Assembly: GCA_020631735.1 (NCBI GenBank) | Contig: CM036160.1 | Span: forward strand, 115,116,680 to 115,180,679 | Direction of reading: 5' to 3' | DNA: 64,000 nt | Source: Saccharum officinarum | Taxonomy: Eukaryota > Streptophyta > Magnoliopsida > Poales > Poaceae | In this document: positions 55,860 through 64,000 of the stretch, piece after piece | Position numbering within the stretch: the first letter of the stretch is position 1 | Layout: every line of letters starts with the position of its first letter | Notes under the pieces: model-generated | Database searches by the model: none | Seen by the model: only the letters and a program-made list of their open reading frames with translations | What the model was told of the DNA's origin: nothing | Program-made: the position numbers and the translations under genes

Positions 55860-57602
55860 AGTCAAGCATTTGCACGGAAGCATGAACAACTATGCATAGA
55901 ATTGAATTATGGTTATCGCATAAGTTCAGCAGGGGCTGATGTGCTAACCAATAAGATGGTTAGAGGGGCAACCCTTGAGTTAGATAGTCGGAAGTTTCGA
56001 GTGAACCTGATAGTTATACCGGGACTAGTTTTGGATATAATAATAGGAATGAACTGGATGAAAGACTGGGGAGCAGTCATAGATACAAGCAGTCGATTGC
56101 TTACCCTTAAGGATCCGCAGGCAGAGGGTACTTTTCAGGTACCATTGCCCGAAAGAACAGACCTTGTGAGTGTGACCTGTGCCATGGAAGTTGTTCCTAT
56201 CCACCAGATCCCGGTAGTGTGTGAGTTCCCGGATGTGTTTCCAGAAGAGTTACCTGGCCTTCCTCCAGATAGAGATGTTAAGTTTGGAATCGAGTTGATC
56301 CCCGGAACAGCTCCTATTTCGAGGAGACCATATCGGATGCCTCCGGATGAGTTAGCTGAGTTGAAAAAGCAACTGGAAGAATTGCTAAAGAAGGGGTTTA
56401 TCCGACCGAGTAAGTCTGAATGGGGATGTCCTGCCTTGTTCGTGAAGAAAAAGAAAGAGGGTACTCTAAGAATGTGTGTGGATTATCGACCTCTTAATGT
56501 TGTAACTATCAAGAATAAATATCCTTTGCCTCATATCGATATTTTGTTTGATCAGTTGGCTAAAGCTAGAGTGTTCTCCAAAATAGACCTAAGATCAGGG
56601 TATCATCAGATAAAGATCAGGCCACAAGATGTCCCGAAAACCGCCTTTTCTACCAGATACGGGTTGTACGAGTATCTTATTATGTCCTTTGGCTTAACAA
56701 ATGCTCCTGCATACTTTATGTATCTGATGAATATGGTTTTCATGCCAGAGTTGGACAAGTTTGTAGTTGTCTTCGTTGATGATATTCTAGTATACTCTGA
56801 GAATGAGAAAGATCATGAAGAACATCTGAGAATTGTCTTGACCAGATTAAGAGATCATAAGTTGTATGCTAAGTTCAGCAAATGTGAATTTTAGTTGAAG
56901 AAAGTTCCTTTCCTTGGTCATATTCTATCTGAGAATGGAGTTTCGGTAGATCCGAGCAAAGTGCAAGAGGTTATGGATTGGAAAACTCCAACCACAGTGC
57001 CAGAAGTCAGGAGTTTCCTAGGGTTAGCTGGTTACTATCGCCGCTTTATCCCAGACTTCTCGAAGATTGCTAAGCCAATGACAAGTCTGTTACAGAAAGA
57101 TAAGATCATAAGTTCGTGTGGACAGAGGAGTGTGAGACATCTTTCCACACCTTGCGGAAACTGTTGACCACTACTCCAGTTCTTGCACAGCCAGACATCG
57201 AGAAACCTTTTGATGTGTTCTGTGACGCCTCAAAAACAGGATTAGGCTGTGTTCTAATGCAAGAAGGAAGAGTCATTGCTTATGCCTCCCGTCAGTTGAG
57301 AAAACATGAAATCAATTATCCGACACATGATCTTGAGCTTGCCGCCGTGGTGCATGCCTTAAAGATTTGGAGACACTATTTACTTGGTAATGTGTGCAAT
57401 GTTTTCACCGATCACAAGAGTCTCAAGTACATTTTCACCCAACCAGAATTAAACATGAGACAGCGAAGATGGTTAGAACTAATTAAAGATTACAACTTGA
57501 ATGTACAGTATCACCCTGGGAAGCCAATGTGGTAGCCGATGCTTTGAGTAGAAAAGTCGCATTGTCTGAATATGCAACCCTTACTCGAAGATGGTTTTAA
57601 TC
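55857..57602 (+). pseudogene. pol: Pol of the Tekay-like element, first copy: protease end, RT, RNase H
   Basis: The protease end ([16 protein letters not shown], about 56010-56060) leads to [50 protein letters not shown], then the FVDD catalytic box at 56772-56783. A TAG at 56892-56894 interrupts [14 protein letters not shown] 5-base duplication (AAGAT) near 57100 shifts the frame. RNase H follows at 57116-57535 ([41 protein letters not shown]). A base is lost near 57525, and sequence ends at the N gap. The TAG is present in both copies of this block, so it is likely real. The 5-base duplication is not in the second copy and may be an error. Confidence 0.88.
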
Positions 57603-57609
57603 TACATGC

Positions 57610-57709
57610 NNNNNNNNNNNNNNNNNNNNNNNNNNNNNNNNNNNNNNNNNNNNNNNNNNNNNNNNNNNNNNNNNNNNNNNNNNNNNNNNNNNNNNNNNNN
57701 NNNNNNNNN
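57610..57709. other. Assembly gap of exactly 100 N
   Basis: A 100-N run is the usual placeholder for a gap of unknown size. Sequence before and after it overlaps (see 57710-58915), so the true gap may be negative. Confidence 0.98.
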
Positions 57710-58915
57710 AAAGAAGGGTTTATCCGACCGAGTAAGTCTGAATGGGGATGTCCTGCTTGGTTCGTGAAAAAAAGAAAGAGGGTACTCTAAGAATGTGTGT
57801 GGATTATCGACCTCTTAATGTTGTAACTATCAAGAATAAATATCTTTGGCCTCATATCGATATTTTTGTTTTGATCAGTTGGCTAAAGCTAGAGTGTTCT
57901 CCAAAATAGACCTAAGATCAGGGTATCATCAGATAAAGATCAGGCCACAAGATGTCCCGAAAACCCGCCTTTCTACCAGATACGGTTGTACGAGTATCTT
58001 ATTATGTCCTTTGGCTTAACAAATGCTCCTGCATACTTTATGTATCTGATGAATATGGTTTTCATGCCAGAGTTGGACAAGTTTGTAGTTGTCTTCGTTG
58101 ATGATATTCTAGTATACTCTGAGAATGAGAAAGATCATGAAGAACATCTGAGAATTGTCTTGACCAGATTAAGAGATCATAAGTTGTATGCTAAGTTCAG
58201 CAAATGTGAATTTTAGTTGAAGAAAGTTCCTTTCCTTGGTCATATTCTATCTGAGAATGGAGTTTCGGTAGATCCGAGCAAGTGCAAGAGGTATGGATTG
58301 GAAAACTCCAACCACAGTGCCAGAAGTCAGGAGTTTCTAGGGTTAGCTGGTTACTATCGCCGCTTTATCCCAGACTTCTCGAAGATTGCTAAGCCAATGA
58401 CAAGTCTGTTACAGAAAGATCATAAGTTCGTGTGGACAGAGGAGTGTGAGACATCTTTCCACACCTTGCGGAAACTGTTGACCACTACTCCAGTTCTTGC
58501 ACAGCCAGACATCGAGAAACCTTTGATGTGTTCTGTGACGCCTCAAACATTAGGCTGTGTTTCTAATGCAAGAAGGAAGAGTCATTGCTTATGCTCTCCG
58601 TCAGTTGAGAAAACATGAAATCAATTATCCCCGACACATGATCTTGAGCTTGCCGCGCGTGGTGCATGCCTTAAAGATTTGGAGACACATATTTACTTGG
58701 TAATGTGTGCAATGTTTTCACCGATCACAAAGAGTCTCAAGTACATTTTCACCCAACCAGAATTAAACATAGACAGCGAAGATGGTTAGAACTAATTAAA
58801 GATTACAACTTGAATGTACAGTATCACCCTGGGAAAGCCATGTTGTAGCCGATGCTTTGAGTAGAAAGTCGCATTGTCCTGAATATGCAACCCTTACTCG
58901 AAGATGGTTTTAATC
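57710..58915 (+). repeat. Second copy of RT-RNase H block, probable assembly duplication
   Basis: AAAGAAGGGTTTATCCGACCG after the gap repeats 56390 onward, and the match continues to the end of the first copy (GATGGTTTTAATCTA, 57600/58918). Differences are nearly all single-base insertions or losses, many at homopolymers (TTTTGTTTGATC versus TTTTTGTTTTGATC), and they break the frame about ten times. That is the pattern of uncorrected long reads, not of genomic divergence, which elsewhere in this window is mainly C/T substitution. Confidence 0.85.
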
Positions 58916-60336
58916 TAATGCACCCTGTCGTGTTACATAGTATTCAGATCAGTGCACCTTGGAGAGTAAGATAATAGAAGGTCAGAAAGCAGACAAAGGG
59001 ATATTCCACATCAAAAGGAAAATTAAAGAAGAACCTTCAAAACACTTCAGAGTGGACGAGCAGGACGTGTTGTGGTTCGAACAACCGTCTTGTTGTTCAA
59101 AGGATAGAGAGCTTAAGAATAAAATTATGGATGAAGCTCATCACTCTAAGTTTATCCATTCATCCTGGCAGTAGTAAAATGTATCAAGAACTAAGACCTC
59201 GTTTTTGGTGGACAAGATGAAGAAGGAAATTGCAGCGCCTATGTGGCCTGATGTGACACATGTTGTCGAGTGAAAGCTATTCACATGGAACCTGCCGGAT
59301 TGTTTGCAACCTTTGTCAGTACCTAGTTGGAAGTGGGATGATATAAGTATGGATTTCATCACAGTTTGCCCACTACTCAGAAAGACCATGATTCGATTTG
59401 GGTAATCATGGATCGTCTTACCAAGACCGCTCACTTTTTGTCTGTCAAGACAGTTTATAGACCACCTCAATATGCCAAGAAGTATATTGCGGAGATGTGA
59501 GATTGCATGGCAACCGAAGACTATAGTGGTGTGACAGAGGGTCCCAGTTCACTGCTCACTTTTAGGAGCATTTGCACAAAGGTTTAGAGACTAGTCTGAT
59601 TCGTAGCACTGCCTATCATCCTCAAACAGATGGTCAGACTAAAAGAGTTAATGCTGTTTTAGAAGATATGTTGAGAGCTTGTGTGTTGTCTTCCAGAGGT
59701 TCATAGGAGTCGTGGTTACCTCTAGCAGAATTCGCATATAATAATAGCTATCAAGAAAGTATCAAAATGATACCTTTTGAGGCTTTGTATGGACGAAAGT
59801 GTAGAACACCTTTAAACTGGATTGAGCCAGGGGAAAGAAGGTATTATGGTATTGACTTCGTGGAAGAAGCGGAAAAGAAAGTTCATATCATTCAGCAAAA
59901 TATGAGAGCAGCTCAGTCACGTCAGAAAAGTTATGCGGATAAAAGAAGAAGACCACTTGTGTTTGAAGTTGGAGACTATGTTTATCTGAAAGTCACGCAA
60001 ATGAAGAAGAAGCGGTTTGGATTACGCAGAAAGCTTGCCGCCAGATTTGTAGGACCCTACAAAATCTTAGAAAGAAAGGGTCCAGTGGCTTATAAATTGG
60101 AATTACCAGAATCAATGGATGCTATATTCCTAGTTTTTCACATATCACATCTCAAGAAATGTTTGCGTGTTCCAGAGGAAATAATTGAACCCCGAAGCAT
60201 AAAACTTAAGTCAGATCTGGTGTATCGTGAGCAGCCAATTCGAGTTTTAGATTCCAAAGAAAGGGCTACTCGAAACAGAGTGGTGAAAACATATAAGATA
60301 CAATGGAGTCATCATGATGAGGGAGATGCATCGTAG
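58916..60336 (+). pseudogene. pol: Integrase of the Tekay-like element with chromodomain-like end
   Basis: 58959-59174 holds the region before and including the zinc-binding domain (FRVDEQDVLWF...KIMDEAHHSKF). 59175-59766 covers the catalytic core but is broken by several frameshifts and stops: SMDFIT-type first aspartate near 59350, a GSQFTAHF second-aspartate region near 59540, and [10 protein letters not shown] near 59610. From 59767 to 60336 the frame is open: FEALYGRKCRTPLNW, then a GPYKILERKGPVAYKLELP (SH3-like) segment, FHISHLKKC, and a chromodomain-like start at about 60220. A TAG at 60334 ends it early. Much of the damage at 58900-59760 has the single-base indel character of sequencing error, so the genomic state is unclear. 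Confidence 0.85.
60220..60336 (+). other. Truncated chromodomain-like end of integrase
   Basis: YREQPIRVLDSKERATRNRV followed by KTYKIQWSHHDEGDAS matches the first two-thirds of chromovirus integrase chromodomains (PxxILDxRxxxxR...VKIxWxxHxxxEATWE). The stop replaces the expected tryptophan codon (TAG for TGG) just before the final helix. Chromodomains of this clade are thought to steer insertion to H3K9-methylated chromatin. Confidence 0.7.
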
Positions 60337-60421
60337 GAAACAGGTGAATACTTATAAAAAGCATACGAAGATTTTTACAATAAATGGTTCGTAACCCAAA
60401 TCTCGGGACGAGATTTTTTAT

Positions 60422-60434
60422 AAGGGGGGAGGGC
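60422..60434 (+). other. Polypurine tract before the 3' LTR
   Basis: AAGGGGGGAGGGC ends at the first base of the LTR. Confidence 0.85.
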
Positions 60435-63400
60435 TGTAACACTCCGGTGTTACGCAAGCATTTGCATGGCAATCATATGCATGGCATTTCATATCATCAT
60501 AATCATACATGTTAATATTATAATTTGAGTGAAATAAAAGCTTAGAAAGTGGTATTTGAGATGTAATATATTAATGTGCTGATCACATTTCATCAAAATT
60601 TTGCAACTACAAATCTTATATCACTTAGAACTATAGTTCAATTTTTGGAAGCAACTAGATGACTCAAAGTTTTGTCAAAAACTTGTTCAAAATATTAATT
60701 AAAATATTCAAAAATACTCCCTATTTTAGATTTTATTCTTCAATTCAAAATCTATTGGGAATTTTTTGTTGGCCCCTTAATCAAAGTTGTAGAGAATTAA
60801 ATTCTAAGCAACTTTTATTTTTGGGTCAATTCCAGAAAATGTCTTCTTCTTGTTCAAAATGGGGTTTGAAATCTGTGTTTGAAATTTGATTTGAAATGAA
60901 AATTTGAAAAAAAAATATAAAACCAGCTTAGCAGGCCGCCGCCTCGGATTCGGCCCGCTGGCCGAATCGGCCCGCGCCACTCCCACGCGCGGCGCCCGCG
61001 TCCGCCTCCGCCGCGGCCCGCCCAGCTAGCCCCCTCTCCCTTCTTCCCGCCCCCGCGCGCGCACGCTGGCGCCCCGGCAGCAAACGCCCGCCGCGTGGCG
61101 GCCGCATGCCGGCGATGCCACCGCGTGGCCGCTGTGGACCCCGCGCCCATGCTCCACTTCAAAAACGTCCGGGCACCTGGTCTCCCTTCTATTTCCGCCT
61201 CGCCTGCTCCCTTTCTTCCTCCCTCCGGTGAAAACCGCAGCGGAACACCGCTCGCCACCGAGCTCCGCCACCGTCATCACCCTGTTCCGGCACCGGTGGA
61301 CCACCTCCGTCCAATTGCCCGTGCACGAGGCTTCGCCCCATCCTCCCCTCCTCCGAACGAGTGTTGCCTTCTCCTCGTTTGCTCCGGTAGGGCTCAATTT
61401 TTCCCTCGCCTCGCCGCGCCACCGCGACGGTGCCGTCGAGCCCGTGCTCCGCCACCGCCTTGCTCGCCCTATCTCTGCCCTCCCGCGTCTCCTTCACGCG
61501 TTCGCCACTCTCTTGCGAGCGTTTTGCGCACCTTAGCTGGTCGCGGTTTGGCCGGAGTCGGCCGTTGGCCGTCGGCCATCGCCACGCCGTCGCGGCTCCG
61601 AACGCCGACGAGGGCGCCCTGTCTCCCCCCTGTCGGTCGTCACTGGGCCACGCCCTGTGGGCCGCGCCTCCGAGCGGGCCTGCTCGCTCGTTTTCCCTCG
61701 CGTGCGTGGACCAGGCCGAGAACGGCCATGGGCCGGTTTGATTCCACGGGCCGGCCCAGTTTCAATAATAAAAACCGTTTTCTGTTTTCTTTTATTATTC
61801 TTGATGAAAATGCTTTGGAAAATTTCTTAGCAGTCATTTCAGCTCCAAAAATTGTGAAATAAATTTATCTAGATTCATTGGAACCAGATCTACAATCTAA
61901 AAATATTGCATGTCATTTTTGGAATACTTTTCTGTAGAGCTTTAATTAATTCTTAATATTGCTGATATCTTATAAAATAGCTAGTAAATCCTATATATAT
62001 CAGAAAAATATGATTTTAAGTTTGTTAATCTTCATGTATCATGTACTTACTAGGAAAAATATGTTTCATGCATGTGCTGTGGAAAACTTTGAAGAAGTAG
62101 TTCAAGTGCCTTTAATGGTTGATTTTTGTTATTTTTGTTAGAGAGCAAACTTTGTATAAAACATGCATGTGATAATTTTTGTATAGTCATTATATTCCAT
62201 GAAGAACCTAGGAAAAATATTAATTCTGTTGTATTAAGTAATTTCATAGTACAAAGTAATTTCATGCTTATTTTTATGCTATAGCTTGTCATTTTTGTAT
62301 AGGATAGTTTACTTATCCAAATGCCATGAAATTTTTATGGTAGTCTGTTTAGAGTAGTATTATGCTACTGTAATTTTTTTAGATTTTTAGGAGCATCAGA
62401 AATATATGTTGCTATTCAAACCTATTATTACTTAGGGTTTAAGCAAGTGTTGCTTTAAGTGTGATTAAGAAATTAGTAAAGCTTTGGTGTATCTTTGAAG
62501 CATTTCATAAGATAGGTTAACTTAACATAATAGTAGTAGAAGAGAATGCAATAGATGACATGTGCTTGTAGTGTATAGTTTTTTAGATGATGTTGACTAC
62601 CTTGCATTTCAACATATTCATTGCATTCATCTCCTTCGATGCACACTTGCATAATCACTTACGCGCATTGCATCATACAGGGTCGCAAACCAAGAACCCA
62701 GTCGTCTTACCCGAGGAGCCAGAGGAGCAGATCGAGGTGCAGCAGCAGGAGGTGGCAGAAGCCGAAGAAGAGGTCGGTGAAGATCTCCCGGAGTGCCCCG
62801 ATCACCGTCCGAGCTCATTCGAGAGAGGCAAGCCCCGGAGCATTTCTCTCCCAGTTTGCAAATAATTTATTATTAACTTTACTTAATTTGATGCATTATG
62901 TTTAGGAGTTGTTTGCAAACGTTGCTGCATTATACCTTGCTTACCTTTGTTATACTATATCCTTGTTACCCTGGTATCCGCAGTCGAGTCAATGCTTAGC
63001 TGGCTTAGACCGGTAGAAGTCAGGTGATTTCCTGTCACCTGCGAGCTATAGGTGGTTACCTGGATCTACTTGGTTGACTATGAAGTCATGGTATAACTAA
63101 GTGTGAAATGAATTTGAGACCGGGTGGAAACTTGCAGGGTTTCGGACTGTAGTGTTTTCCATCGGTGTCGATTAAGGACCGTCCGTTGTTGTCCCTCGGG
63201 TCATGTTGAACGCATGCCTCACATTTAGCTGGCCGGATAAAGTACCTTCCGACCGCGAAACTAGGAGATTATTCGGGCCGTGTGAATTGCCCGCAACGCA
63301 CTGTACCGGAGCAGTAGTGGCAGGATACGGGGGCGCGATGATAAGGCCAAAGAGCAGTCGGGCGGCCCCCGGGTACAAGTGGTTCCTGGCAAGCTCACGA

Positions 63401-64000
63401 CTTTACCTGAATGGTTGACTCGGTGACCAACACCTTACTTTAGCGGGTGAGTGAGGTTTATATGAGGAATAACTTACCAGCTGGTTAATAATCGATTCGA
63501 ATCGCCATCGTTCACTGGATAGTGAACACTTGACTTGAGCTACTTTATCGTAGTAATATTGATGAATCACTTGGATAGTTATGTGAAAGATGACATGATA
63601 ACTACTGTTAATGATCAATGGTAATCCTTACTTGCTTAATTACATGTTACTCTAGCACCATTGAAACATAGTTGGCAGGGTAATAAAGAATTAATTACTG
63701 CATGCTTTTGGAAAGGAGTTGCTAAGTTAAAAATGCTTTTCTTGCAAATGAGTCAGCTATCCCACCAGAAAGCCTATCATGTTTCCTTGGTGTCTCTTAT
63801 TTCTGGTTTATGACGGGTAAGTCTAGCTGAGTACCTTCTTGTACTCAGGGCTTTGTTCCCACTTGTTGCAGATGGACAGATATACTATGGCTATTGTATC
63901 AACTGTCTCTATCCTGCAATGGGCGAAGCATAGGACCATGGGCAATGGCCATTCGTTACTTCTCGACTGATGCTTTTGCTGGAGATGATCACAAGCTGGC
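60435..64000 (+). repeat. 3' LTR of the Tekay-like element, truncated by the window end
   Basis: It starts TGTAACACTCCGG and follows 48621 onward. 3566 bp are present; about 290 bp, the TGTTACA end and the expected ACGGG duplication lie outside the window. GC-rich island at about 60940-61760. Confidence 0.92.

Larger units (their letters stand above)
48621..64000 (+). mobile_element. Tekay/Del-like chromovirus nested in the Tat-2 integrase
   Basis: The 5' LTR (3856 bp) starts TGTAACACTCCGG and ends TGTTACA. Internal order: primer site, H3-tail ORF, gag, protease, RT, RNase H, integrase, chromodomain-like end, polypurine tract, 3' LTR running off the window. The base before insertion is the ACGGG of the Tat-2 integrase gene; the same site in Tat-1 continues GTTCACTC. 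The order RT-RNase H-integrase-chromodomain and the long LTRs fit the Tekay clade. The element is damaged: gag has two stops, the protease active site is altered, and pol carries several frameshifts, some probably sequencing errors. Confidence 0.9.

Noticed and set aside
57572..57790. Reading frame spanning the N run
   Set aside because: It is an artefact of translating through 100 unknown bases.

Overview
The window is a plant nuclear region dominated by transposable elements. It holds one convincing host gene and at least three large Ty3/gypsy retrotransposons or their remains. The repertoire points to a grass, probably of the Andropogoneae (sugarcane, Miscanthus or Sorghum type): many Tourist/Harbinger-like and Stowaway-like MITEs, GC-rich first exons, and Tat-type and Tekay-type gypsy elements of grass character. 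The genus is inference. A run of exactly 100 N at 57610-57709, next to a duplicated block full of single-base indels, shows a draft long-read assembly.

Region 1 (1-18.5 kb) has no convincing protein gene. It holds a degenerate TGTTGCA minisatellite split by a 1.9-kb solo LTR with a 5-bp target duplication, then about 20 MITEs. Several MITEs are nested, and most have 3-bp (TTA/CTA/TCA) or TA target duplications.

Region 2 (18.8-22.8 kb) is the only host gene: an eight-exon phosphatidylinositol-4-phosphate 5-kinase with N-terminal MORN repeats. Its frame is intact and gives 782 residues. A MITE lies just upstream, and a close relative in the same orientation lies 7.3 kb further on, downstream of the gene.

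Region 3 (28.9-41.3 kb) is a complete-ended Tat-type gypsy element (here Tat-1) inserted with a perfect ACTTT duplication into an older Harbinger-like MITE. It keeps an uninterrupted 799-codon gag ORF. Protease, reverse transcriptase, RNase H and most of integrase are deleted. In antisense it carries a five-exon gene of 1212 codons whose splice sites all agree in phase, but which has four nonsense codons. Just upstream of that gene are a TATA-like box and four tandem 483-bp units.

Region 4 (42.2-48.6 kb) is a second, decayed relative (Tat-2). Its LTR start and host flank are tandemly duplicated (587 bp), and its gag, RNase H, second RNase H and integrase remnants carry several stops.

Region 5 (48.6-64 kb) is a Tekay/Del-like chromovirus inserted into the Tat-2 integrase. 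It has 3.86-kb LTRs (the 3' one runs off the window), an initiator-tRNA-Met type primer site, gag, protease, RT, RNase H, integrase and a chromodomain-like end. Between primer site and gag lies an extra ORF whose first 20 residues closely copy the histone H3 tail (ARTK...ARKSTGG), followed by a coiled coil and an acidic tail. This H3-tail-like ORF in an element that also has a chromodomain-like integrase end is the most interesting observation in the window.
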